From JAKEGK01 sp036507695 (lineage in GTDB: Bacteria; Pseudomonadota; Gammaproteobacteria; SZUA-152), in assembly GCA_036507695.1 (NCBI GenBank), contig DATCIR010000269.1:1-23327 (forward strand): a stretch of 23,327 nt of DNA, in the 5' to 3' direction. Both the position numbers and the translations under genes were made by a program. The notes below the pieces were generated by a model. The model was given only the letters and a program-made list of their open reading frames with translations. It was not told where the DNA came from and made no database searches. Positions 15,758 to 23,327 of this stretch are shown in pieces (within the stretch, counting starts at the first letter, position 1; each line of letters opens with the position of its first letter).

Positions 15758-17944
15758 ATGAATATGAAAAATCGATGGTTTGGCAAAACGTGGATAATCC
15801 CCGTTGCTTTTTGCAGTGTCCTTTTTGTTTACACCAGCGCAAGCAGCGCGGCCGCTGTGGTTCATCATGCGATGACGCTAACCCTGAATCCGGAAAAGTC
15901 GGAACTCCAAGTGACTACCCGGATTACTTTGCCGGAGCGCGCAACAGCCGGCGGGGAAATCCGGTTTTTCTTGCATAGCGGGTTGCAGGTGCAGTCCTCG
16001 CAAGTCAAGGTCCAAAAAATTAGCGCCGCTGATCCTGCCTGGCAGAAAGTGCAGGCAACATCCGCTGTACCACTAAGCCTGTACCGTGTCACGCTCGCGG
16101 ACAAAATGACGGATTTGCAACTGAAGTACAAAGGTAAAATTTATCATGTCTTGAACGACCGTAATGAAACACCCGGCGTGATTTCAGCGGACGGCGTTTT
16201 CCTGGCGCATTCCACGGCATGGTATCCGGTATTCAGCGAGGATGAACTGGTAAGCTTTGAATTGCAGGTGCGGCTGCCGAAAGGCTGGGGCGCCGTATCG
16301 CAAGGCGAGTTGCGCCAGGATGTCTCCGCTAATCAATACCGTATGCTGCAGTGGGTGGAGCCGCAACCGCAAGATGACATTTATGTTGTGGCGTCGCGCT
16401 ATCACGAGTATCAACAAGCAACCGGCGGAATCACGGCCATGGTTATGTTGCGCGCCAAGGATGATGCGTTGGCGGAAAAATACCTCAAGGCGACCGGGCA
16501 ATACATTAAGCTGTACAACAATCTCATCGGCCCGTACCCGTATAAAAAGTTTGCCCTGGTGGAAAATTTCTGGGAGACGGGTTTTGGCATGCCATCCTTC
16601 ACCTTGCTGGGTTCGCGGGTCATCCGGCTGCCCTTCATTATTTATTCATCCTATCCGCACGAAATATTGCATAATTATTGGGGTAACGGCGTATTTGTCG
16701 ACTACGCGAGTGGCAACTGGGCGGAAGGACTGACGGCGTATCTGGCGGATCATTTACTGCAGGAGCAGCGCGGACAAGGCGCGGAATACCGGCGCGGTGT
16801 GTTGCAAAAGTATAGCGATTTCGTCAATGAAAGCCGCGACTTTCCTCTAACAGAATTTACGTCGCGCCACAGTTCGGCCACCGAAGCGGTCGGTTACGGG
16901 AAAACCTTGATGCTGTTTCACATGCTGCGGCTGCGCATGGGTGATGAAAAATTCAAACAAGCATTACAGGCGCTGTACCAAAAACGCCGCTTTAGTGTTG
17001 CCTCGTTTGCGGATGTGGAGCGGGAATTCTCGAGTATCGCCGGCAGTAATCTGAAGGCTTTTTTTCGGCAATGGGTACAGCAAGCCGGCGCGCCCTATTT
17101 AACCATTAATGGGGTCAGCGTGGAGGAAAAGGGTAAGACCTATAAAATCAATTTCCTGTTGCAACAACGGCAACCGGAAGCGGCGTATCAATTGGATGTG
17201 CCTATCGTGGTCTATTTAAAGGACCGGCAAGAACCTTATCAAACAACCGTCGCTGTAAATGGCAAGAACCAGAAAGTTTCCATCACGGTCGATCAGAAGC
17301 CTATTGCCATGGATGTTGATCCGGCGTTCGATGTGTTTCGCCGCCTGGACAGCGGGGAAATTCCTCCGGCGATTTCGCAGGGATTCGGTGATGACAAACC
17401 GCTGCTGGTATTACCGGCAGGTGAGGATACGCAACGATTGCAGGCATACCGGAAACTGGCGGAGCAATGGCAAAAACAACATTTGCCGGATTTGGAAATA
17501 ATCAGCGATAATCAGTTAACCGCGCTGCCAAGCGACCGTTCGATCTGGATCGTGGGATGGGAGAACCGCTTTAGGGAAACCGTGATTTCCAGTTTGGAAA
17601 ACTACGAGGTAGTAGTTGCGGATGACGACGTTATAGTAAGTCAACAGCGCTACAATAAAGATCAACACGCGCTATTGTTTTCCGCCCGGCATCCGCAAAA
17701 CTCGCACAAAACGCTGTTTTGGTTAAGTTGCGATAACACTACGGCGATACCGGGTTTTGCGCGCAAACTGCCGCATTATGCGAAATATAGTTACCTCGTC
17801 TTTACAGGCGACGCCCCTGATAATATTGTGAAAGGTCAATGGGCGGTGACGGACTCGCCCATGCGTGTGATACTGGACAAGGGAATCGCGCAACCTGTCT
17901 TCAGCGCTACACCTCGCACGGCGCTGGCGCCCATGCCTGAATAA
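15758..17944 (+). CDS. Exported M1-family-like metallopeptidase
   Basis: This 728-residue protein has a signal peptide (about 1-32: basic start, hydrophobic WIIPVAFCSVLFVYTSASSA). A beta-rich N-domain (~35-225) is followed by a gluzincin catalytic domain with HEILH at 301-305, E323 in NWAEGL as third zinc ligand, and Y380 in GYGK as probable transition-state tyrosine. Seventeen residues lie between the HExxH motif and the Glu, one fewer than the usual 18 of aminopeptidases such as LTA4H. The GAMEN exopeptidase motif appears replaced by GFGMPSF (275-281). This suggests a divergent M1-like branch whose N-terminal-amine recognition may differ. Residues ~540-728 are a C-terminal extension of unknown fold. 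ATG 15758 was chosen, although a second ATG two codons on is equally usable and neither has a strong ribosome binding site. Periplasmic or secreted location is inferred. Confidence 0.85.
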   Translation: MNMKNRWFGKTWIIPVAFCSVLFVYTSASSAAAVVHHAMTLTLNPEKSELQVTTRITLPERATAGGEIRFFLHSGLQVQSSQVKVQKISAADPAWQKVQATSAVPLSLYRVTLADKMTDLQLKYKGKIYHVLNDRNETPGVISADGVFLAHSTAWYPVFSEDELVSFELQVRLPKGWGAVSQGELRQDVSANQYRMLQWVEPQPQDDIYVVASRYHEYQQATGGITAMVMLRAKDDALAEKYLKATGQYIKLYNNLIGPYPYKKFALVENFWETGFGMPSFTLLGSRVIRLPFIIYSSYPHEILHNYWGNGVFVDYASGNWAEGLTAYLADHLLQEQRGQGAEYRRGVLQKYSDFVNESRDFPLTEFTSRHSSATEAVGYGKTLMLFHMLRLRMGDEKFKQALQALYQKRRFSVASFADVEREFSSIAGSNLKAFFRQWVQQAGAPYLTINGVSVEEKGKTYKINFLLQQRQPEAAYQLDVPIVVYLKDRQEPYQTTVAVNGKNQKVSITVDQKPIAMDVDPAFDVFRRLDSGEIPPAISQGFGDDKPLLVLPAGEDTQRLQAYRKLAEQWQKQHLPDLEIISDNQLTALPSDRSIWIVGWENRFRETVISSLENYEVVVADDDVIVSQQRYNKDQHALLFSARHPQNSHKTLFWLSCDNTTAIPGFARKLPHYAKYSYLVFTGDAPDNIVKGQWAVTDSPMRVILDKGIAQPVFSATPRTALAPMPE

Positions 17945-18042
17945 GAAGGGCATAAAATTTAATGGGACAATGAACTCCCAACACCACATGCCGCTCGCAT
18001 ATCTCCACTGGCACGGCTGTGTGAATATTAATTTATAGCATT

Positions 18043-18066
18043 CTTTGCGTCTTGGCGCCTTTGCGT
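18043..18066. repeat. Three 8-bp CTTTGCGT-type units
   Basis: CTTTGCGT, CTTGGCGC and CTTTGCGT follow one another without gaps, 32 bases before the next gene. The same CTTTGCG word makes up the arrays before fnr and before the 4949-7513 gene. Confidence 0.7.
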
Positions 18067-18097
18067 TAAAGTATTTCGGATGGAGCTAAAATAAACG

Positions 18098-18652
18098 ATG
18101 CCGCAGTTACCTGAACGCGAACAACAGATCCGCCAGGCACATGCGCAATTAATTCATCTTGTTGTCGAAGCCTGTCAAAACGCCGATGCCCGGGCGCAAT
18201 TACTGCCGATGCTCGATCAGGCGGTTACCAGTGGCTGGCAATCCCTTGTTGAAAGAATTCGCCGCATTCTCGCCGGTGCGCGTGATGAAACTCTGCTGCT
18301 GGGGCTGGATGACGAAGATACGGTTATCGTACGCTGCATACTGCAAGGAATTCAAAATCCCGCGGCACTACCGGACCCAAACTATCAGGGCGATGCGGCG
18401 CTGGCGGCGCCGGGCCTGGCATCGATGATTCATGCCGCTAGCCGTGGTGATGCCAAGGCGCTGCATCTGGTTGCCGATATGGCGGAGCAAATGCTGCGCG
18501 TAGGCGGTGATATGGCACGGCTGGGCGGCATCTTGCGCAAACTGATCGATGGCGAACGCGACCCGGATAAACTCACTAAGGGAATGGACCCCAGCGGTCA
18601 ACAACTGGTGCTGGATTTGCTCGCGGAACTGGGCAAGCTCGGCCGGCACTAA
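18098..18652 (+). CDS. Helical protein of unknown function
   Basis: A 184-residue cytoplasmic protein, predicted nearly all-helical, rich in Ala, Leu, Asp and Arg, with two cysteines and no signal peptide or membrane segment. I do not recognise a family. It starts with a charged helix (EREQQIRQAHAQLIHLVVEA), then WQSLVERIRRILAGARDE, a LLLGLDDEDTVIV segment, and ends with paired helices (ALHLVADMAEQML, MARLGGILRKLIDGERD, QLVLDLLAELGKL). GGAG lies twelve bases before the ATG, a slightly long spacing. Codon use and uninterrupted length support a real gene. Its TAA stop is the first triplet of an 11-bp tandem array. The DUF2384 gene lies 164 bases downstream on the same strand. Confidence 0.75.
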   Translation: MPQLPEREQQIRQAHAQLIHLVVEACQNADARAQLLPMLDQAVTSGWQSLVERIRRILAGARDETLLLGLDDEDTVIVRCILQGIQNPAALPDPNYQGDAALAAPGLASMIHAASRGDAKALHLVADMAEQMLRVGGDMARLGGILRKLIDGERDPDKLTKGMDPSGQQLVLDLLAELGKLGRH

Positions 18653-18725
18653 AGTGATAGTTAAGTCGTAGTTAAGCCGTAGTTAAGCGGTAGTTAGGCG
18701 CTAGTGAGTGGGCGTTAAGTGGCAG
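18650..18725. repeat. Seven-unit 11-bp tandem array starting at a stop codon
   Basis: Units are TAAAGTGATAG, TTAAGTCGTAG, TTAAGCCGTAG, TTAAGCGGTAG, TTAGGCGCTAG, a 10-bp TGAGTGGGCG and TTAAGTGGCAG. The first unit begins with the TAA that ends the preceding gene. The array therefore occupies the 3' untranslated region, ahead of the promoter region of the DUF2384 gene. Confidence 0.85.
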
Positions 18726-18816
18726 TGGACTTGGGCGGGAATCCTATTATCCCGGTGGTAAACTACTTAAATTACACTATTATTAATTCATTCATAAACT
18801 GCTTTAACTATTACTC

Positions 18817-19221
18817 ATGACAGCACAACCGAGTATGGAACCAAGTATGGATCTGGAGCGCCGCATCGATCTTGCCCGCACGCTCATGGCGGTACTGAGA
18901 AATTGGGGCCTCACAACGGGGCAGCGGATTAATTTGTTGGGATTGCCGGAAGAAACAAGGTTCCGCATGTTAAACAAATTTGCATCCGGAGCGCCGTATC
19001 CTGAAGATTATGATTCGCTGATGCGCGCCAATTATCTGCTATCCATTCAGAACGCCGTTGACAGTCTTTTCCCGCACAACGCGACAGCCGCCAACTACTG
19101 GATGACAACGCCCTCCCATTATTTCGTGAACCATACCCCTTTGGAAATCATGTTGAACGAAGGATTGGAAGGTATGCAGCGGGTATTGAACTATTTGAAC
19201 GGTGTGGAAGACTGGGGCTGA
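18817..19221 (+). CDS. MbcA/ParS/Xre-type (DUF2384) antitoxin-family protein, orphan
   Basis: A 134-residue cytoplasmic protein. The N-terminal half (about 12-70: LARTLMAVLRNWGLTTGQRI, LGLPEETRFRMLNKF) resembles the Xre-like helical DNA-binding region. The C-terminal half (about 75-130) has the DUF2384 toxin-binding signature ending HTPLEIMLNEGLEGMQRVLNY. In toxin-antitoxin pairs this family neutralises a RES-domain toxin (MbcT/ParT) that degrades or modifies NAD. No RES gene lies on either side: upstream is the unknown helical protein and downstream a terminator and a convergent gene. It is thus a solitary regulator, or an antitoxin acting elsewhere. The ATG at 18817 was chosen. ATGs also occur at codons 7 and 11, and no strong ribosome binding site decides between them. 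Confidence 0.85.
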   Translation: MTAQPSMEPSMDLERRIDLARTLMAVLRNWGLTTGQRINLLGLPEETRFRMLNKFASGAPYPEDYDSLMRANYLLSIQNAVDSLFPHNATAANYWMTTPSHYFVNHTPLEIMLNEGLEGMQRVLNYLNGVEDWG

Positions 19222-19240
19222 CTGCTAAACAGGACTTTTT

Positions 19241-19296
19241 GTAAAGTCATCTTTGTAAAATCACCTTGGTAAAATCACCAAGGTCCAATGACCACG
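19241..19296. repeat. Four tandem 14-bp units after the DUF2384 gene
   Basis: Gapless units: GTAAAGTCATCTTT (19241), GTAAAATCACCTTG (19255), GTAAAATCACCAAG (19269) and a degenerate GTCCAATGACCACG (19283). Divergence has produced a perfect hairpin, ACCTTGG / CCAAGGT (19263-19284), which lacks a T-run. The unit length equals that of the array before fnr. Confidence 0.8.
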
Positions 19297-19297
19297 T

Positions 19298-19334
19298 AAA
19301 AAGGGGTTGTGCTTATTGAAAGTCACACCCCCTT
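19298..19334 (-). terminator. Rho-independent terminator of the 19362-19757 gene
   Basis: On the minus strand, AAGGGGGTGTG pairs with CACAACCCCTT (ten of eleven pairs) and the strand then runs TTTTT through 19302-19298. It lies 28 bases past the stop of the small exported protein, between two convergent genes. Confidence 0.8.
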
Positions 19335-19361
19335 CTTGTTGCCGATTGCTTAATATTTGTT

Positions 19362-19757
19362 TTAGTTGAGCTGTACCATCAGGATTTTAAAATTGTTTTC
19401 CTTCTGGGTGCTCATCTGGTGATACAGGGTGACGGGCAGTTTGTTGACATAGGCGTCTCGCAAGGTATCAGCTATCACTTTGTTAGCGGCAGGTGATTTA
19501 TCCTTTAACTCCAACGTGTAGACCATTTTGGGATTGGAATCCAGCGTAACAAACAGCTCGGCATCTGTTTGGTTTTTCCCTTCGCCCAGTTTCATGCCTT
19601 CGATTTGCACGCGATACAGGCTTATTTTGCCTTTTACTTCCACCGAATGGGGGTCGGGTGCGTCAATGCCCTTGGGCGCGTCCGCCATAACCGCTGGTGT
19701 GCCTGCCGTGATCAACAACAGTGCGAAACCGGCAGAAATTATTTGCTTTTTGTTCAT
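19362..19757 (-). CDS. Small exported protein of unknown function
   Basis: A 131-residue protein. The signal peptide is clear: MNKKQIISAG, then the hydrophobic FALLLITAGTPAVMA with probable cleavage before DAPKG. The mature part, about 107 residues, has no cysteines and alternates strands and helices (VEVKGKISLYRVQIEGMKLG, AELFVTLDSNPKMVYTLEL, AANKVIADTLRDAYVNKLPV, NNFKILMVQLN). I do not recognise a family, although the well-formed strands suggest a compact beta-rich periplasmic domain. I chose the ATG at 19757 because AGGAGG lies eight bases upstream. The frame opens ten codons earlier, but those codons would spoil the signal peptide start. It has its own terminator. The FNR-like box at 20085 is about 330 bases upstream. 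Confidence 0.82.
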   Translation of the reverse strand: MNKKQIISAGFALLLITAGTPAVMADAPKGIDAPDPHSVEVKGKISLYRVQIEGMKLGEGKNQTDAELFVTLDSNPKMVYTLELKDKSPAANKVIADTLRDAYVNKLPVTLYHQMSTQKENNFKILMVQLN

Positions 19758-19765
19758 GGGATACC

Positions 19766-19771
19766 CCTCCT
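19766..19771 (-). promoter_or_regulatory. Ribosome binding site fixing the small exported protein start
   Basis: A complete AGGAGG lies eight bases before the ATG at 19757. It selects this start over the longer frame that begins at 19787. Confidence 0.85.
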
Positions 19772-20084
19772 GGTGGATAGCCTGCATTTATGGGTATGAT
19801 TTGTGCTGCTCATTACGGCTCATTTATTCATGTTAGACTAATTTATTGATGTTGTAAGTTTAGTGTATCAATGCGCTTTTGTTCTTAAAATATGCTTAAC
19901 GTATTGATCGCTGCTATAAATAGCCCGTTTTTTAAAAATTTGTCCAGACTTGAGATCCTCTATTTTTTAGATCTAAAACTTTCCAAACATTCCATACAAC
20001 TGTTATTTACCGTGAATGAAAACGGTTTCACACAACAAAACTGTTTTTACATTAAAAGAGTAGAATGCCGCAAAAGTTTTTTGA

Positions 20085-20098
20085 TTGACCTGCATCAA
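20085..20098. promoter_or_regulatory. FNR-like box
   Basis: TTGAC-CTGC-ATCAA matches the FNR consensus TTGAT-N4-ATCAA at 9 of 10 fixed bases. With the site centred at -41.5, the minus strand has TACTCT and the plus strand TAATTT exactly at the -10 position. A minus-strand transcript would start near 20050 and run 290 bases to the small exported gene. A plus-strand one would run antisense into ygiQ. The same bases can be read as an AT-only hairpin (TTTTTTGAT / ATCAAAAAA, 8-base loop), so a structural role is the alternative. Confidence 0.45.
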
Positions 20099-20143
20099 AA
20101 AAACCTAAACCTTTCGTAAATAATTTTTAGTGGTTGTGAAAAA

Positions 20144-22354
20144 TTAACGCCTTTTGCCCTGGCCCACCGGGCTGCCCGGCTTGCGTTGGCGTTTGGATTT
20201 GGCCGGTTTGACCGATTTTTTGGACGCCGTCTTTTTTGCGGAAATGCTTTGCGGCATGCCAGAGCGCACGTGCTGAGTGGTAAATTTACCCAGGTTATTG
20301 GTTTTTGGGCTTTCCGTTTTGAATTTATTGCCGGTGCCTTCCGGTTGCCAGTGCGGTATCAGGTGTTTTTTCCCGTTGCCAATCAAATCTTCCCGGCCCA
20401 TGCGTTTTAACGCCTCGCGTAACAATGGCCAGTTTTCCGGGTCATGATACCGCAGAAACGCTTTGTGCAAACGCCGCACTTTGAGTCCCTTGGGAATGAC
20501 CACCTGTTCGCTGTCGCGGGTCACTTTGCGCAACGGATTTTTTCCCGTGTGATACATGGCGGTGGCGGTGGCCATGGGCGCGGGTAAAAACGCCTGCACC
20601 TGGTCGGCGCGAAAACCGTTTTGTTTCAACCACAACGCCAGTTCCAGCATATCTTCATCGGTGGTGCCGGGATGGGCGGCAATGAAATAGGGAATTAAAT
20701 ACTGCTCCTTGCCGGCCTCTTGCGAGTACTTATCAAATAATTGTTTGAATTTGTCATAGGCGCCGATGCCGGGCTTCATCATTTTGCTGAGCACATTCGG
20801 CTGGACATGTTCCGGCGCGATTTTCAGATAGCCGCCGACGTGATGCGTGACCAGTTCCTTGACGTATTGCGGCGATTGGATCGCGAGGTCATAGCGCAAG
20901 CCCGAGGCAATCAATATCTTTTTAATACCCGGCAGCTTGCGCGCGCGTTGATAGAGTTTAATCAAGGGTTGGTGATTGGTATTGAGATTCGGGCAAATAC
21001 CCGGATAGACGCACGACAGCTTGCGGCAGGCGCTTTCGATGTCCGGGCTTTTGCAGGCCAGCCGGTACATGTTGGCGGTAGGTCCGCCCAAATCGGAAAT
21101 GATACCGGTGAAACCGGGGACCGTGTCGCGGATGGTTTCGATTTCATGAATCACCGAGTCTTCGGAGCGGTTTTGAATAATGCGCCCTTCATGTTCGGTG
21201 ATGGAGCAAAAGGTGCAGCCACCAAAACAACCGCGCATAATGGTAATGGAAAAACGGATCATCTCGTATGCGGGGATGCGTGCATTATGATAAGCCGGGT
21301 GTGGTTGCCGGGTGTAAGGCAACTCGTAAACGGCGTCCATTTCCTTGGTAGTAAGAGGAATGGGCGGCGGGTTGATCCAGATATCGCGGTCGCCATGCCG
21401 TTGCACCAGCGCGCGTGCGTTGCCGGGGTTGGATTCCATGTGCAGGATGCGCGAGGCGTGGGCATACAGCACATCGTCGCGTTTCACTTGCTCATAGGAG
21501 GGCAGGCGAATCACCGTATGTGAACGATCCAGCTTGCGTTTTCTAACAAAGGGCACCACGGTGCTTGTTGTGTCTATTTCCGCCGCTGGTATCGATGCGG
21601 TTTGTGCTTGCATGGCGTATGGATCGGGATGCGGATGCACCGGGCCAGGCGCGTCAACCTCCGTGGAATCGATCAGCTCCCAACCTTCGGGGATTGCATC
21701 CCGCATAAACGCCGTGCCGCGCAGATCCGTGATGTTGCTTATGGGTTCACCCGCCGCCAGCCGGTGGGCAATCTCCACAATCTGCCGTTCCGCATTGCCG
21801 TACACCAGCAGGTCCGCTTTGCTGTCCGGCAGAATCGAACGCCGCACTTTGTCGGACCAGTAATCGTAATGGGCGATACGGCGTAAGCTGGCTTCGATGC
21901 CGCCGATAATGACCGGCACATCTTTATACGCTTCCCGCGCCCGTTGCGCATAAACCAGCACCGAGCGGTCCGGGCGTTTGCCGGCAACACCGCCCGCGGT
22001 ATACGCGTCATCACTGCGGATTTTGCGGTCGGCGGTATAACGGTTTACCATGGAATCCATGTTGCCGGCGGTGATGCCAAAAAACAGATTGGGTTTGCCC
22101 AGTTGTTTGAAGGGTTCCGCGCTGTGCCAGTCCGGCTGTGCGATAATGCCTACCCGGAAACCTTGCGCTTCCAGCAAGCGGCCGACTAACGCCATGCCGA
22201 AACTGGGGTGGTCCACATACGCATCACCGGTAACAATTATAATGTCACAACTGTCCCAGCCCAGCTGGTCCATCTCCTGGCGGGACATGGGCAACACCGG
22301 CGCGGCGCCAAAGCGTTTGGCCCAATAGGGGCGATAAGAAAATAAAGCTTGCAT
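20144..22354 (-). CDS. ygiQ: YgiQ-family radical SAM protein
   Basis: A 736-residue cytoplasmic protein matching the YgiQ (UPF0313) family throughout. An N-terminal B12-binding-like region (CDIIIVTGDAYVDHPSFG, VGIIAQPDW, about 35-75) precedes VPVIIGGIEASLRRIAHYDYW (about 146-166). The radical-SAM cluster site is RGCFGGCTFC, with Cys 376, 380 and 383 binding the [4Fe-4S] cluster, followed by the SAM-binding core and a GYLKIAPEHV segment. The C-terminal ~60 residues are a very basic, Lys/Ser/Arg-rich tail ending in KRR, probably disordered and possibly RNA-binding. The reaction is not established for the family. ATG 22354 gives the conserved family start MQALFSYRPYW and I see no better one. The gene is single and divergent from the lipase gene. 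Confidence 0.95.
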   Translation of the reverse strand: MQALFSYRPYWAKRFGAAPVLPMSRQEMDQLGWDSCDIIIVTGDAYVDHPSFGMALVGRLLEAQGFRVGIIAQPDWHSAEPFKQLGKPNLFFGITAGNMDSMVNRYTADRKIRSDDAYTAGGVAGKRPDRSVLVYAQRAREAYKDVPVIIGGIEASLRRIAHYDYWSDKVRRSILPDSKADLLVYGNAERQIVEIAHRLAAGEPISNITDLRGTAFMRDAIPEGWELIDSTEVDAPGPVHPHPDPYAMQAQTASIPAAEIDTTSTVVPFVRKRKLDRSHTVIRLPSYEQVKRDDVLYAHASRILHMESNPGNARALVQRHGDRDIWINPPPIPLTTKEMDAVYELPYTRQPHPAYHNARIPAYEMIRFSITIMRGCFGGCTFCSITEHEGRIIQNRSEDSVIHEIETIRDTVPGFTGIISDLGGPTANMYRLACKSPDIESACRKLSCVYPGICPNLNTNHQPLIKLYQRARKLPGIKKILIASGLRYDLAIQSPQYVKELVTHHVGGYLKIAPEHVQPNVLSKMMKPGIGAYDKFKQLFDKYSQEAGKEQYLIPYFIAAHPGTTDEDMLELALWLKQNGFRADQVQAFLPAPMATATAMYHTGKNPLRKVTRDSEQVVIPKGLKVRRLHKAFLRYHDPENWPLLREALKRMGREDLIGNGKKHLIPHWQPEGTGNKFKTESPKTNNLGKFTTQHVRSGMPQSISAKKTASKKSVKPAKSKRQRKPGSPVGQGKRR

Positions 22355-22643
22355 GGACTGTTGAACCTATTCGTGACCGGTGTGCCAAACCCTGATTAAT
22401 TGTAGGAAATACTTGCCGTGGAGTTAAGGGATTAAATGGCTGCAATTATCCCTGAAACCTTAATAAATAGCGACCGAATCCACAGCTTTGGGACTATTAT
22501 CACAGGCGTGAACACATGACCATGAAGCCGGGAACATGTAGGCGGAAGAAATGGCAGGTAATAATCCGATAAACTCTTATGCCGTGCACTAACATTACAT
22601 CAGTTAAAACAAAAGTAAAAACCAACGTGTATCTAAAAAACCT
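22355..22643. other. Divergent ygiQ/lipase promoter region
   Basis: This 289-base gap should carry promoters for ygiQ (minus) and the lipase gene (plus). I found no clear -35/-10 pair, operator, repeat or RNA in it. Confidence 0.5.
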
Positions 22644-23327
22644 ATGCCGCATGTGACTAATAAACGCCGATTAAGTTCTTGGCTGCTGATAGCGATTCTG
22701 CCAGGCCTGTTTACTTCCGCATTTGCTCAATCAGACGCGGCTCCAGCCGAGCCGGCAACTATGTTTGCCGAAATCGTGGAATACGCCAGGCTGGCGAATG
22801 CGGCGTATGACAACCGCGCAACGATCGACAAGACCATCGGCAAGTATGGTTATACATTGAATCACTTTGCCAGCCTGCCCAAGCTGGAAGTTTCCTATTA
22901 CCTCGCCACCGACGAAGACAGCCAAACGCACGTCATTGCGGTGCGTGGCACATCCAACGTTGAAAACGCCTTGGTGGATATCGCCATACAATTGGTATCC
23001 GGTAATGACTTCGGGATTGCATTGCACAATGGGTTTGTGGTTTCCGCGAAAGGTATTTATGAGGATATTAAACCGAAACTCAACCAGCATTATAAAATCA
23101 AAACCACCGGCCACAGCCTGGGCGGAGCCGTTGCGGTGGTGCTGGCCATGTATTTGAAAAACGATGGCTACGCAATGGAGCGCGTCATCACCTTTGGACA
23201 GCCCAAGGTGACCAACTTAACCGGTTCCAGCAAGGTGAATGAGTTGGATATCTGGCGCGTCGTCACCGCCCGGGATCTGGTGCCCTTGGTGCCGCCGTTG
23301 CACATGGCGGATCTCAACAACGTGAAT
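22644..23327 (+). CDS. Exported class-3 lipase, 3'-truncated by the window end
   Basis: The 228 visible codons run open to the edge. A signal peptide (about 1-29: basic NKRR, hydrophobic SSWLLIAILPGLFTSAFA) is followed by a class-3 lipase alpha/beta-hydrolase domain. HVIAVRGTSN (about 97-106) provides the oxyanion region, GHSLGG places the nucleophile at S158, ITFGQPKVTN (182-191) is a typical family strand, and ARDLVPLVPP gives the catalytic Asp at 211. The catalytic His should lie beyond the window. The enzyme would hydrolyse acyl esters outside the cytoplasm. ATG 22644 has a weak A-rich upstream region rather than a good ribosome binding site, but it is the only start that includes the whole signal peptide. 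Confidence 0.9.
   Translation, partial: MPHVTNKRRLSSWLLIAILPGLFTSAFAQSDAAPAEPATMFAEIVEYARLANAAYDNRATIDKTIGKYGYTLNHFASLPKLEVSYYLATDEDSQTHVIAVRGTSNVENALVDIAIQLVSGNDFGIALHNGFVVSAKGIYEDIKPKLNQHYKIKTTGHSLGGAVAVVLAMYLKNDGYAMERVITFGQPKVTNLTGSSKVNELDIWRVVTARDLVPLVPPLHMADLNNVN

Larger units (their letters stand above)
19758..20143. other. AT-rich intergenic region
   Basis: This 386-base, markedly AT-rich region lies between the small exported protein and the end of ygiQ. A 75-codon plus-strand frame (19892-20119) has no ribosome binding site and low-complexity AT-driven content. An FNR-like box is at 20085. The length leaves room for a long leader or a small RNA. Confidence 0.45.

Noticed and set aside
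15657..15842. Minus-strand frame with a protein-like C-terminal stretch (KVYHALFAAARSLVL)
   Set aside because: It is antisense to the signal peptide region of the metallopeptidase and has no good start. Composition alone does not make it a gene.
19892..20119. 75-codon plus-strand frame in the AT-rich gap
   Set aside because: There is no ribosome binding site, and the AT-driven Leu/Lys/Asn/Phe composition overlaps the FNR-like box.
20741..21523. 260-codon plus-strand frame inside ygiQ
   Set aside because: It is antisense to the conserved radical-SAM coding region. High-GC codon structure on the minus strand explains it.

Overview
The window looks like chromosomal DNA of a gammaproteobacterium. 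It carries an FNR/ANR-type regulator with the E. coli cysteine register, a TusE/DsrC-family sulfur-relay protein, a YgiQ radical-SAM protein, a FimL/ChpA-N-type Hpt protein, a PIN-PhoH ATPase and two GGDEF-EAL proteins. Base composition is moderate. A methanotroph-like (Methylococcales) or related lineage would fit the mixture, but nothing seen here proves it. I found no rRNA, tRNA, CRISPR array, phage gene or intact insertion sequence, and no obvious new defence or biosynthetic system.

Layout. 1-0.8 kb: a palindromic element sits directly against an N-terminally truncated thioredoxin-fold/HEAT-like gene. 1-4 kb: fnr (+) converges on tusE (-), followed by a PIN-PhoH gene (-). 4.4-7.5 kb: a small unknown gene and a large membrane GGDEF-EAL protein, both on the minus strand. 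7.9-9.1 kb: a secreted DUF6515-type protein (-). 9.6-11.2 kb: two miniature inverted-repeat elements on either side of a tail-anchored FHA protein (+). 11.3-15.5 kb: a FimL-like protein (-) divergent from a second GGDEF-EAL protein (+) that has a YgaP/DUF2892-like membrane domain at its N-terminus. 15.8-17.9 kb: a secreted M1-type metallopeptidase (+). 18.1-19.8 kb: a small unknown protein (+), an orphan DUF2384 (MbcA/ParS/Xre) protein (+) and a small exported protein (-). 20.1-22.4 kb: ygiQ (-). 22.6 kb to the end: the start of a secreted class-3 lipase (+), cut by the window edge.

How the genes fit together. Most are independent housekeeping or signalling units and there is no long operon. 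A regulatory theme can be inferred: oxygen sensing (FNR, plus one good FNR-like box at 20085), c-di-GMP turnover (two GGDEF-EAL proteins) and a FimL-like protein whose relatives act on type IV pili and surface behaviour.

The most unusual content lies between the genes. Short tandem repeats with 8-, 11-, 14- or 15-bp units lie at six gene boundaries. Three of these share a CTTTGCG core, and one of the three lies directly upstream of fnr. Three palindromic miniature elements of about 220 bp are also present. One of them has a probable 10-bp target duplication, and another coincides with the point where the first gene is broken.
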